The translations under genes and the position numbers were made by a program. From positions 25,278-89,277 of the forward strand of contig JABMNO010000019.1 in assembly GCA_013204555.1 (NCBI GenBank): a stretch of DNA of 64,000 nucleotides, in the 5' to 3' direction. This DNA is from Chloroflexota bacterium (GTDB lineage Bacteria > Chloroflexota > Dehalococcoidia > Lucifugimonadales > Lucifugimonadaceae). Within the stretch, counting starts at the first letter, position 1, and each line of letters starts with the position of its first letter. Positions 7,665-17,509 of this stretch are shown here, piece by piece. The notes beneath the pieces were generated by a model that searched no databases, was not told the origin of the DNA, and saw nothing but the letters and a program-made list of their open reading frames with translations.

Positions 7665-10600
7665 CTATCGCTGGCGGGTTCTTGGGTCCTCGATAGGTGG
7701 GGTGGTGGCATTTGGAAGATTGTCCAGGCGTGAGTGGGGGATCGGCCCTGATTCTTGCGCTTTCAATTGAGCTATGTGCTCATCTGAGGGACCATTCTGT
7801 ACGCCGGGAAGAATTACCGTAAATGTAGAGCCCTTCCCTTCCTGACTTTCAACAGTGACCTCGCCGTTGTGCATCTCAACAATCTTTCGTGTCACCATCA
7901 GCCCAAGGCCGGTGCCATCAACTTTTCGAGTTTCCTCGTTGTCAGCACGGAAGAATGGCGTGAACAGGAGCCGTTGATCTCGCTTTGAGATGCCAATACC
8001 CTGATCCGTAACGGCTATCAGAAGATCATCTTTCTTCACGGATAGCGTTAGCGTCACGTTAGTCTCATCCGGTGAGTACTTGGACGCGTTGCTCAAAAGA
8101 TTTGTGGTCACCTGAGCAAGTCGATCGCGATCCGCCTTGATCCAGAGTTCGCCATCTGGCGCCTCTAGAATCAATCCCTGATTTTTCTCAAGAAGAATGG
8201 GCAGCATGCTCTGATGAATTTCACTCATCAATTGGATTACGTCAAACTCACCCGGCGTTATCTCAAACGTGCCTGAATTTATGCGGGTGACATCAAATAG
8301 GTCATTGATAATGATCCCAAGCCGACGGGCATTTTTCTTGACAAGGCCAATCTGGACCAATTGACGCTCGTCAAGATTGCCCTTTGTATTGCGGCTGAGC
8401 AGGTCGGTGAATGCCGTCACGCTGGTCAGCGGTGTGCGTAGTTCATGAGAAATAGTTGAGATGAAATTGGCGCGTTCTCGCTCAATCTCCCGTAGTTCGC
8501 TGTTTTGGGCATCCACACGAATACGCTTTTCGCGTTCACCGGCCAATTGAATGGTCCGAGTGTGCATTTCAGCATTCGCGATCGCCCCTGCAATCTGGGC
8601 AGCTACTCTTCTTATGGTTTCGAGATCGCGCTGGATGTACCGATCAGGTTCCAGAGAACTTATCGTGAGGATTGAAAGCAACTCCCCTCTCCCGACCACC
8701 GGCACAGATATGACTGATCGCACCCCAAGTGGCCTCATGTACCGTGCAAGTTGCGATTCATCTTTGCTGGCGTCCTGTATCAGGTGGCCATCGCCGATCG
8801 GATCAGTTCCAAATATCAGATCATCCAGTGGTACCACACGGCCCGGAACCGATTGATCTGCGCTGCGTCCGGTCGCGAATACGTATTCAATGGTACTGAC
8901 CGCTTTATCGACCGTTCCGATGGCCATGCGGTCGAAAGGCACCATGGCGCCTATCATCGCCGCGAGGGCGTCGTAGGTATCTTCAAGTCGCAGAGATGAG
9001 TTCGCGATTCGGCCTATTTCGGCCAACGCCGTCCGCTCCTCTGCCTCGATGCGAAGATTTTCATGCAGCCGTCCGTTCGCGATCGCTCCGGCGATCTGCG
9101 CTGCAATCTGGTCCGCGATCCGGAGCTGGTCGGGCGTGTAGGGGGCTGGCGAAGTCGACCGGAAATTGAGTGTTCCAATTAACTCTCTCCGCCAGAAAAG
9201 GGGAGAGAAGAGAAGAGATTTTAGCCCCATACGGTCTGATACGGGCTGTACGCCGCGCTCAAGAGCACTAGCCCGGATTTGTTCTTCATCCCAGGTTATC
9301 GATTTGCTGCTGGCAAGCATCTCTGGCACGGGTGTCTCGCTGAATTTCGCTGTAAACCCTTGGGGGTGAGGATCTGATTTCACCCCCCAGGTAAACGCGT
9401 CAGTGATGGTGTCGGCATCAACGTCAATCAAAGAGATCACGGCGCGATCGGCAGGCAGTAATTCCCGAGCTGATGCCACGAAACCCTCGAAAACATCGTG
9501 AATATCAAGGCTGGAGCTTACAATTCGTCCAATGTCCGCCAGGATAGTGCGCTCCCGGGTTTCAGCCTGAGCAGCGCTAAAGAGGTCCAGGTTTTCTAGT
9601 GCCGACGCCACCTGTTCCCCCATCCGTGCGAGCAACTGAAAATCACTTTCAGAAAAGGCGCCAGCGCGCTCAGCGTTCACGGCGATCACTCCAACATGGT
9701 GATCGCGGGTCCTCATCGGAACCCGCATGGTTGTTCTTAGTTTTAGGGTCATGAAAGAGGAACTCAACGGCGTCCGGAGCAGGGTGGGATTATCCGTCGG
9801 TTTCAGTGTGGCCCATGCGGCGAACTCCTCCATTGTGTCTTCTAGCGGTAAGCCTGTGCCAGTTCCCACCCCCGGAATTTCCAGACCGCGCCAGTAGCGG
9901 GACTCAAGGACCATCGAAGCCTGATTAAGGGTGGAAATAGAAATTCGATCAGTCTTCATGAAACGCGTTATAGCCGCGTCGAGAGCCTCAAAAATCGCCA
10001 CAGCAGTTTCGGCCTCGGATACCTTCCGGCCAAGTTCGGCGAGAGCGGTTTGCTCCGATTCAGACCGTGCCACGTTATCGTGCAATTCTGAGTTGGCGAT
10101 CGTCCCCACAATTTGATCGGCTACCAGCGTGGCAACTCTAGTGTCGCGATCTGAATATGCGTGTTCGGTTTTCGCACGGAAATCGAGTGAACCTATGATT
10201 TCGTTGTGCCACCGGAGAGGAACATAAAGAGCTGAGATCAACCCCGCGTCCAATACAGGTTTCCAGCTATCGAATTGAGCGCTCATCTTTTCAATGTCGT
10301 TCTGGACCATTCGCACCGGACCATCAGCCTCAACCACCAGACTCGTGGGTGATTCCGAGATCGGGAACGGTGCACTTCCCTGCACGGCGTTCCCAACTGT
10401 CTCGCCTGAAATGAACGTGGGGGTTACATAATTTCTGTCTCGGTTTATTTGAGAGATGACCATGCGATCAAAATGAATGAGGCGCGCGGTCTGGTCTGAT
10501 AGTTCATCATAGATATCACCAGTCTCAAGCGTGGAACTTGCGATGCGCCCAATTTCAGCAAGGACCGTGCGCTCCAGAGCTTCCTCTTGCGTACGTTTGT

Positions 10601-13600
10601 GCAGCCGGGCGTTCTCAATAGCCCCCGAAATCTGTGTGGCAATCTCATTGGCAAGACGCTTATGACGTGGGGTGTAAAGAGAGTCTTCCTTTGATCTGAA
10701 CGCCAGCACCCCAATGACTCGCTCTTGCCAGATAAGTGGGGTCTGCATGGCAGATTTCAATCCATATTCCAGTGCTGTCGCGTAACCAGGATATTTCTTT
10801 GCGAGCTTCAGGCAGGCAGCATAGTCAGTCACCGTCGTTGCGTGTATCTCTTTGGGATTCGACAGCAATACCCTGTCCACGGGCGTCGCAATCCCAACGG
10901 AATATTCCGGAATCTCCACTCCTGAGATGTAGGCCAGGACGCTGGATTTAGTATTCTCGTCGATTTCCGAAAACACCACGCGATCGAACGGGATCAGTTT
11001 TTTCGCCTCTTCGGCAAAGCGCTCGTACACGGCGCTTATTTCCAGGTTAGAACTGATCACACGGCCAATTTCAGCAAGAGATGCACGTTCAGCAGATTCT
11101 TGCTGGAGGTTCTGGTGAAGCCGTGAGTTCGCCATTGCACCAGATATCTGAGCGGCTATCCGTTCTGCCAGCCCAATTTCCGCTTCTCCGTATGCGTCTT
11201 CACGATTAGATCTGAGGCCAAGAACGCCAATCACGTCTTGTTGCCACTCAAGTAAAACGAGCATGTTTGACCTTAGTCCCGCATCCCAGGCCTCACGATT
11301 CCCCGAATTTGAGAGGTCATCTTGCTCAACCGCGATTTGGAGTGAATCCCTCCTATTAGAATGACGTCGGTCAATCATCGCCCTCAATCTAGATTCTGCG
11401 AGATCTATTGCTCGGCCAACTTCATAACCTGGTATCGCAGCACCTTTGATGTAGACGTGTTTGAGAGAGGCGGCGTCAGGGTCAACCGAAGATATGACAA
11501 GTCGATCATAGGGCAATACCCGCGAAATGATGTCGGTGAGTTCCTCATATACATCAATTACATCGACTGATGAGGTAACGATCCGCCCCATCTCGGCCAA
11601 TGCGGCCTGTTCAACTTCAGACCTGGATATATCGTCGTGGAGTTCAGAATTGACTACCGCCCCAACAATCTGGTCGGCAATTAATGCGCCTATCCGGATC
11701 GAACGTTGGTCATACGCGTCTGGATTCATGGCCCGGAACACCAGTGAGCCAACCACGTCACCTTGCCAGCTGAGGGGCACGACCATCACCGTGATCAGCT
11801 TCGCCTTCACCAACGCCTTCCAGCCCGGATCAATTTTCGATAGCTGAAGGACTTCGTCCTGTCGTAGAACCACTGTCTCCCCGGATTCGGCAGCTCGCCT
11901 GGTGGCGGAGAGGTTATAGTCGGGTGGGTGGAGCCTATCGATGCCTGATACCGGGACGCCGTATATATATTGCGGAATGACGTCCGAGCGTTGAGAGTTG
12001 ATCCGGGTGATCACCAGACGATCAAATTCGATCAGATGCCTGGCCTGTTGGGCGAACCGTTCGTAAACGGCTCCAATATCCAGTGAAGAGCTGACGGTCC
12101 GACCGATCTCTGCCAACATGATCTGCTCTTGCTCGGAACGGGCAAGATCAATATGCAACCTGGAGTTGGCGATAGTGCCGACTATCTGATCTGAGATTAG
12201 AGTACCGATTCTGATCTCTTGATCTCGGAACGCGTCTTTAGTGGTAGATCGGAAATCAATTGATCCAATGATCTGGTCTCTCCACCTGAGAGGAACGTGC
12301 AAAGCCGAGATCAACCCGGAGTCCAGTAAAGGTTGCCATCTCTTAAATCGAGCGGCCATTTTCTCAATGTCATGACGTCCCAATACGATGGCATCGTCGG
12401 CCTCGATGACCATACCTGCGGAAGATTCATGCAACAGAAATGGCGTGCCCTCAACAATTCCGTTAAATCGCATTCCACCAACGAAATCAGGTCTGGCAGT
12501 ACCCTGGGATTTATCGATCCGCGTGATGGTCATCCGGTCAAAGTGAATGAGCCGTGCGGCCTGAACTAAAAGCTCCTCATATATTTCGCCAATGTCGTGA
12601 GACGAGCTGGCGACGCGGCCTATCTCTGCCAGCACAGTCTGTTCTTCCTCGGACCGGGCAACGTTTTCATGCAGATGTGAGTTGGCGATTGCGCCGACTA
12701 CTTGATCCACAATCTGGGATGCGAGCCTGACTTCTCGATCTCCAAACGCATGTTCCGAGCGCGAGCGAAAGTCGATAGAGCCCAGTTCCTGGCCCTTCCA
12801 CCTGAGTGGCACAATCAGAGCCGATATTAATCCGGCCTCCGCCACTGTCTTCCATGCGTCATAACGGGAAGCAAGGTTCTCAATTTCATTCTGGTCCAGA
12901 ACCAGAGGGGCCTCCGCATTCCTTGCCATCTCAATTGTGGAACCTTCAGGCGGGAAAACGAAATTGTTCGTGATCTTTCTGGTTTGAAGACCCGTTGAAA
13001 ACGCTATCCTGGCGCGTCCCATGCCATTGACCGCTGTTATGGCCATACGGTCGAAGCTAATCAGTCGTGCAGCCTGGCCTGAAAATGCCTCGTAGATCTC
13101 GTCGATATCGAGGGAGGAGCTGGCGATGCGGCCAATGTCAGCCAGCACAGTCTGCTCCTCCTCTGACCGGGTAACGTCTTCGTACATCCGCGCGTTGACG
13201 ATGGTTCCAACTATTTGATCCGAGATGAGAGAGGTGATCCGAACATCACGCTCGCCAAACGCATTCTCTTCCTTGGACCTGAAATCCAGAGTTCCAATGA
13301 TCTTTCCTCTCCATCTGAGAGGGGTGTAAAGGCCTGAAATCAATCCACCTACCAGAATCGGTCGCCACATATCAGATCGAGCGGCCATCCGTTCGACATC
13401 ATCACGATTTGCTACGACGGCTGCATCAGCACTGATCACTTCGCCTACGGAAGATTCACCTAACGGAAGGGACTTGTTCTGGTCAACTTCAGACAATCGG
13501 ATTCCGCCGACGAAAACAGGCCACACGATGTCTTGATCTTCGTCGACGAGGGTAATGGTCATCCGGTCAAAGCGAACCAGTCGACCGATTTGAGTGGAAA

Positions 13601-16600
13601 GCGACTCATATATCTCGCGAGTATCCAGAGAAGAACTTGCCACGCGGCTTATCTCAGCAAGTACGGTGCGTTCCAGCGCCTCGTCTCGCGTGCGCTGGTG
13701 GAGCCTGGCATTCTCAACAGCTCCAGCAATCTGGTTTGCTAACTGCTCAGCGACTACGGTCTCTTCATCGCCGTATGAGTTATCACGGAAGGCTCTAAAG
13801 TTAAGCGTTCCTATGATTTTGTTACGCCATTTGAGCGGGGTGATCAGGGCAGATCCAAGCCCCAATCTATCCCCTTCAGATCCACCTGGAATGCCTTCCG
13901 CATCTATTAATATTTCACCGGAATTCAAGACGATTGACCGATCTTCTTTAACGACGCGGGCAGCATGAGTCCTTGATAGGACCATCGTTCTGTTTCGCGG
14001 TAATTCCTTGGTGGCCGCTCCCCAGACAAATTCATCCGTCATCCAGTCACCGGCAACATCAAGCTCTGAAATGACCATCCGGTCAAAGGGGATAATCTTT
14101 TGCACAATCCCTATAAACCGCTCATAAATATCGTGGAGGTCATCGTCTGAACTAAAAATCCTGCTTATTTCGGCGAGATCAGAACGCCGGTCTGACTCAT
14201 CGATAGCCGCCTGTTGCAGTCGGGAGTTCTGCAAGATTGGAGCTATCTGGGCGGCCACCTCTTCCAGCAGGGATGCGTCGTCCCGAAAATATGACGTCCA
14301 ACCGTATGATCTGAGATACAGATATCCAATTGGTTCATCACCCAGCCACATTGGCGCGAGAAGATAAGTTCGTTCCGGTCCTCCAGTCGTGTCGCGCAAG
14401 AATCCGATATCAGGCGGATCATCACTGTCGGTAGATTCAGACGAGCCCGCATGGACCGCAAGTGTTGACCGCTCCTCAATCGCCCTTTTGAGAAACGCGT
14501 CTGAAAAGTCCCTCTCCACGCCTTTACCAAATGCTGGGTCGAATGAATCGACGTTGTTCCAAATAGTGGTGACAGTTTGTTTAGGGATATTGATGGCGGC
14601 AATGGACACGCGGTCGATCACCATAATTTCCTTGAGCTGATTCACCATGCTCGTCGCGATGGTCTCTATTTCCAGAGATGATCCGACCACGCGGCTTAAC
14701 TCGGCCAGGAACTCTCTGCTCTTGGATTGCCGCACCGTGTCTTCATGCAGTCGACTGGCTACCATCGCCCCGGCTATGTGGGAGGCGACTTGTTCCAGGA
14801 CGGCGATCTGATCGGGATCCGGTGGAACGGGGCTCTTTGACGCGATAGCGAATGCGCCCACGAGCCGGTCATTCCAGCGGAGCGGTATTGTGACCCGGCT
14901 ACGAATTCCCGCCTCTTGTAGAGGCTTCAAATGAGGATTGTTCGCATATGCAACGGCCAGTTCTTCTGGCCCCACCGCAAGGGCTTTGAAGCTGGCGAGG
15001 AAACCGGAAGCAGCAGAAATTGAAAGTGAGTTGTCTGCCGTCAACTCTTGCGAATGGCCCTGGAAGTCACACGCGAAAAAATTGTGAAATAGGTCAGTTT
15101 TGGGATCGTAGCTAGAAACACCGAAGCGGTCGAATTTCATGACTCGTGAGAGCTGCCTACGAACCTGATCTGAGATTTCATCAAGCGAAAGCGGGCCGCT
15201 AACTGTGCGTGCGATTTCAGCCAACATGGCGCGGCGATTAAAATCGCGAACGGTTTCTGAGTGCAAATTACTTGTAGCAACTGCCCCCGCGATCTGGGAG
15301 GAAACCCGATCGAGAATTCGAACATCATCACTGGAATATGCATTCGGTGTTTCGGACTGCAGGTGCAACGCTCCGACAGGTTTTTCTTGCCACATCAGTG
15401 GGGCAGAAATTAAAGAACGCAACACATCGCCCTGACTTAGAGACGCAGCAGGGTATGTTTCAATAAATTCAGCCAGTGTTTCTGTGGTGGCAAGCTCAGC
15501 CGTACCTCTTGCAATGATTGACTCAGTGATGCTTCCTGATAACGGATGTTCTTTGCCCTGCTCCCAACCGGACCTCTCGATGCCGTGAACATGGGCATCA
15601 ACGAAGCTTTGACCGTCCGTCTGCAAGATAGCGATCACAGCGCGATCGAAGTCGACCAGATCTCGCAGACGCTCAACAAAGGGTTCATAGACCTCATCAA
15701 CGCTCGTGGAAGAGGAAATGATCCGGCTCAGATCTGCAAGAGTCGCATCCTCTGCACCTTGTTTTGCCATTCGTCGAAGCAACCGGGCATTCTCAGCCGC
15801 CCCCGAAATCTGCGCCGAAATCTGTGAAACGATCTCGAGTTCGTGCGGGCTAAAAGGACGTGGGTCACGCCGCCTCAGGCTTAGAACGCCGATGACTTCG
15901 TTCTGCCATATCAACGGTGATATTAAGACCGATGTCAGTCCCTTATCGATTATCACCTTGAGCAAATCATTGGAACCGAACTGTGCAAGCAGCTCATCTT
16001 TTCCGTAAGTTGTTGGCATTTTCGATTCGATGGCCTGGTGGGACATCGAATCGTGCATGGGTATCCGACGCGCGTTATCGATCCCATCCACTTCCGTTCC
16101 ACTCTGGAACGCCGGAATCATTGAATTACCGTCGTCATCGATCAGGGCAATACCTATCCGGTCGTACTGAATAACGCGCTTGACTTGCTCAGCCAGTGGG
16201 TCAAATACGCTATCCAGGTCGGGTGAAGAGGTAACTATCCTCCCTATCTCAGCGAGGACAAGGCGAAGGCCCCCCTGCACCGCAGTTTGCTGATGCAACG
16301 AGGCGTTTATCAGGGCCGGGCCGATCTGTCCGGCCACGCGGATTATCAGCTCGACTTCGTAATCGTTATATGACGGTTTGGATGTTGAACTGACATCGAA
16401 CGCGGCGATAACCGTATCGTCGTGAATGATCGGCACGACTACTTTGCTGCGAAGGCCAGCCTCAACGGATTCCTTCAAAATTGGGTGCGAAGCTTCAAAC
16501 TCAGAGCGATTGTGATCGCCAAGATTTACTGGCCTCCTGAGATTTATCGCCTCACCGATAAAAGTTCCGTCGAGGTCCCATGAAGGTTGATCTGAGTGCT

Positions 16601-16880
16601 CAGGAACGAACGCCGACAGCGGGTAACTAAACAGCTTTGATGCCGTGCGCTGCGATGGGTCGACCGTAACTACGCCGACTCTGTCGAACTCAAGAAGAGA
16701 TCCCAGTTTGTCAGCGAGCTTTTTGGCCATGTCTTCGAAATCGACCGACGACCCAACGGCATAGCCGATTTCGGCGAGTATCTGTGCTTCAAGCATCGCG
16801 CGCGCAAGCACGTCAACCGATTCGCCTTGCGACGCTGGCTCATTGTGGGGCGATGAAGCACTACCGGTTCGTCGCGTCAC
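7665..16880 (-). CDS. Giant soluble sensor histidine kinase with sixteen tandem GAF domains
   Basis: A 3071-residue protein. Sixteen GAF modules of 167-177 residues begin at residues 35, 209, 381, 553, 725, 902, 1074, 1246, 1417, 1589, 1761, 1935, 2107, 2280, 2447 and 2619. Each opens with LAEIGRxxSSSL-like residues, has an FDR motif about 30 residues in, a PLxW(x)xxxIG core and ends in QIxGAIANSRLH. A HisKA domain follows with phosphoacceptor His2812 (ISHELRTPL), then a HATPase_c domain with the N box around Asn2931 (LLSNASKYS), DQGIGI at 2959 and GTGLGL at 2989. No transmembrane segment or signal peptide is seen, so it should be cytoplasmic and sense soluble ligands or partner proteins. I saw no receiver domain and no phytochrome-type chromophore Cys motif. 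The GTG start at 16880 has no Shine-Dalgarno site and overlaps the stop of a 73-codon frame (GTGA); a start at ATG 16796 is possible. No cognate regulator is adjacent. Confidence 0.93.
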   Translation of the reverse strand: MTRRTGSASSPHNEPASQGESVDVLARAMLEAQILAEIGYAVGSSVDFEDMAKKLADKLGSLLEFDRVGVVTVDPSQRTASKLFSYPLSAFVPEHSDQPSWDLDGTFIGEAINLRRPVNLGDHNRSEFEASHPILKESVEAGLRSKVVVPIIHDDTVIAAFDVSSTSKPSYNDYEVELIIRVAGQIGPALINASLHQQTAVQGGLRLVLAEIGRIVTSSPDLDSVFDPLAEQVKRVIQYDRIGIALIDDDGNSMIPAFQSGTEVDGIDNARRIPMHDSMSHQAIESKMPTTYGKDELLAQFGSNDLLKVIIDKGLTSVLISPLIWQNEVIGVLSLRRRDPRPFSPHELEIVSQISAQISGAAENARLLRRMAKQGAEDATLADLSRIISSSTSVDEVYEPFVERLRDLVDFDRAVIAILQTDGQSFVDAHVHGIERSGWEQGKEHPLSGSITESIIARGTAELATTETLAEFIETYPAASLSQGDVLRSLISAPLMWQEKPVGALHLQSETPNAYSSDDVRILDRVSSQIAGAVATSNLHSETVRDFNRRAMLAEIARTVSGPLSLDEISDQVRRQLSRVMKFDRFGVSSYDPKTDLFHNFFACDFQGHSQELTADNSLSISAASGFLASFKALAVGPEELAVAYANNPHLKPLQEAGIRSRVTIPLRWNDRLVGAFAIASKSPVPPDPDQIAVLEQVASHIAGAMVASRLHEDTVRQSKSREFLAELSRVVGSSLEIETIATSMVNQLKEIMVIDRVSIAAINIPKQTVTTIWNNVDSFDPAFGKGVERDFSDAFLKRAIEERSTLAVHAGSSESTDSDDPPDIGFLRDTTGGPERTYLLAPMWLGDEPIGYLYLRSYGWTSYFRDDASLLEEVAAQIAPILQNSRLQQAAIDESDRRSDLAEISRIFSSDDDLHDIYERFIGIVQKIIPFDRMVISELDVAGDWMTDEFVWGAATKELPRNRTMVLSRTHAARVVKEDRSIVLNSGEILIDAEGIPGGSEGDRLGLGSALITPLKWRNKIIGTLNFRAFRDNSYGDEETVVAEQLANQIAGAVENARLHQRTRDEALERTVLAEISRVASSSLDTREIYESLSTQIGRLVRFDRMTITLVDEDQDIVWPVFVGGIRLSEVDQNKSLPLGESSVGEVISADAAVVANRDDVERMAARSDMWRPILVGGLISGLYTPLRWRGKIIGTLDFRSKEENAFGERDVRITSLISDQIVGTIVNARMYEDVTRSEEEQTVLADIGRIASSSLDIDEIYEAFSGQAARLISFDRMAITAVNGMGRARIAFSTGLQTRKITNNFVFPPEGSTIEMARNAEAPLVLDQNEIENLASRYDAWKTVAEAGLISALIVPLRWKGQELGSIDFRSRSEHAFGDREVRLASQIVDQVVGAIANSHLHENVARSEEEQTVLAEIGRVASSSHDIGEIYEELLVQAARLIHFDRMTITRIDKSQGTARPDFVGGMRFNGIVEGTPFLLHESSAGMVIEADDAIVLGRHDIEKMAARFKRWQPLLDSGLISALHVPLRWRDQIIGSIDFRSTTKDAFRDQEIRIGTLISDQIVGTIANSRLHIDLARSEQEQIMLAEIGRTVSSSLDIGAVYERFAQQARHLIEFDRLVITRINSQRSDVIPQYIYGVPVSGIDRLHPPDYNLSATRRAAESGETVVLRQDEVLQLSKIDPGWKALVKAKLITVMVVPLSWQGDVVGSLVFRAMNPDAYDQRSIRIGALIADQIVGAVVNSELHDDISRSEVEQAALAEMGRIVTSSVDVIDVYEELTDIISRVLPYDRLVISSVDPDAASLKHVYIKGAAIPGYEVGRAIDLAESRLRAMIDRRHSNRRDSLQIAVEQDDLSNSGNREAWDAGLRSNMLVLLEWQQDVIGVLGLRSNREDAYGEAEIGLAERIAAQISGAMANSRLHQNLQQESAERASLAEIGRVISSNLEISAVYERFAEEAKKLIPFDRVVFSEIDENTKSSVLAYISGVEIPEYSVGIATPVDRVLLSNPKEIHATTVTDYAACLKLAKKYPGYATALEYGLKSAMQTPLIWQERVIGVLAFRSKEDSLYTPRHKRLANEIATQISGAIENARLHKRTQEEALERTVLAEIGRIASSTLETGDIYDELSDQTARLIHFDRMVISQINRDRNYVTPTFISGETVGNAVQGSAPFPISESPTSLVVEADGPVRMVQNDIEKMSAQFDSWKPVLDAGLISALYVPLRWHNEIIGSLDFRAKTEHAYSDRDTRVATLVADQIVGTIANSELHDNVARSESEQTALAELGRKVSEAETAVAIFEALDAAITRFMKTDRISISTLNQASMVLESRYWRGLEIPGVGTGTGLPLEDTMEEFAAWATLKPTDNPTLLRTPLSSSFMTLKLRTTMRVPMRTRDHHVGVIAVNAERAGAFSESDFQLLARMGEQVASALENLDLFSAAQAETRERTILADIGRIVSSSLDIHDVFEGFVASARELLPADRAVISLIDVDADTITDAFTWGVKSDPHPQGFTAKFSETPVPEMLASSKSITWDEEQIRASALERGVQPVSDRMGLKSLLFSPLFWRRELIGTLNFRSTSPAPYTPDQLRIADQIAAQIAGAIANGRLHENLRIEAEERTALAEIGRIANSSLRLEDTYDALAAMIGAMVPFDRMAIGTVDKAVSTIEYVFATGRSADQSVPGRVVPLDDLIFGTDPIGDGHLIQDASKDESQLARYMRPLGVRSVISVPVVGRGELLSILTISSLEPDRYIQRDLETIRRVAAQIAGAIANAEMHTRTIQLAGEREKRIRVDAQNSELREIERERANFISTISHELRTPLTSVTAFTDLLSRNTKGNLDERQLVQIGLVKKNARRLGIIINDLFDVTRINSGTFEITPGEFDVIQLMSEIHQSMLPILLEKNQGLILEAPDGELWIKADRDRLAQVTTNLLSNASKYSPDETNVTLTLSVKKDDLLIAVTDQGIGISKRDQRLLFTPFFRADNEETRKVDGTGLGLMVTRKIVEMHNGEVTVESQEGKGSTFTVILPGVQNGPSDEHIAQLKAQESGPIPHSRLDNLPNATTPPIEDPRTRQR
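8517..16778 (-). repeat. Coding tandem repeat: sixteen GAF units of about 516 bp
   Basis: The sixteen repeats are diverged, but units 7, 8, 9 and 13 are clearly closest: they share the LISALxVPLRW core, a DIEKM-like helix and an ARSExEQ linker. The linkers 6-to-7 and 12-to-13 are nearly the same (RTxxEALERTV), which points to block duplication as well as single-unit duplication. Units 1-5 and 14 are the most divergent. Confidence 0.85.
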
Positions 16881-17509
16881 TGAGCATCAACTTTTGAATT
16901 AGAAAAGAAGATCATAATGTGGCAGACGCGCGCAAGTTCAAGAGTTCGCGCCCGAGTGTCCCTCCTGGCACAGGACCAGACGTCTGTGATTGGATTCCAC
17001 ATTTCCCGATATCCGCCTGACATCTCAGCGCTATCTCGCGGTGCGAGCAGGATTCCCCTCATCCCCGGTCCATATAAGGACGGGGGTGAAGGTTTCATTG
17101 CGTGGCAGAACTACTTCCACAACTCAATGTTCCAATATGCGTTCGACCAGTACGGTTACCTATTAGTGTCTCTTAAGTAAACGCAGGTAACCGATTAGGA
17201 CCATAGTCTAGTTGAGGAGTGGGTTATAGCACCCAAATAAGGTCATCCACTGGGATGGGAGAACTCAGCCGTTCGCGCGCAGTTCAAGACGTTGATCTGG
17301 GTCGCCATGCTCTCCTGGTTCAACCGGGATGCTTAACTACGCTACAGGCGGATTTGACATCCGATTCTCTGACGCGCAGTCGATAGTTCCACAGCGATCT
17401 TTGATCACGAAGTAAACGCGGGTCACAGACCCGCGTTTACAGCTATTCAACATGTTCGCCTGCCGGAGATACCGGGCTCTAGTTACCTGCCATCAGCGGT
17501 GACACGGTC
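16881..17509. other. 629-nt stretch without a convincing gene
   Basis: This gap lies between the 5' end of the giant kinase and the 3' end of ilvD. It holds two short frames, 16877-17098 (minus, 73 codons) and 16917-17180 (plus, 87 codons), neither with a recognisable family. The minus frame is notable only because its TGA overlaps the kinase GTG. A perfect hairpin is listed separately. I checked for tRNA-like cloverleafs and found none. The kinase promoter should lie here but I could not identify it. Confidence 0.5.
17412..17440 (-). terminator. Hairpin downstream of ilvD
   Basis: A perfect 12-bp inverted repeat (GTAAACGCGGGT / ACCCGCGTTTAC) with a 5-nt loop sits about 70 nt after the ilvD stop. 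No U-run follows on the minus strand, so intrinsic termination is uncertain. Confidence 0.5.

Noticed and set aside
16917..17180. An 87-codon plus-strand frame in the gap before ilvD
   Set aside because: No Shine-Dalgarno site, no family features, and it overlaps the region where the kinase promoter should lie.
17270..17340. A TTCAAC-containing hairpin resembling a tRNA T arm
   Set aside because: The loop has 5 nt rather than 7 and no acceptor, D or anticodon stems fit around it.
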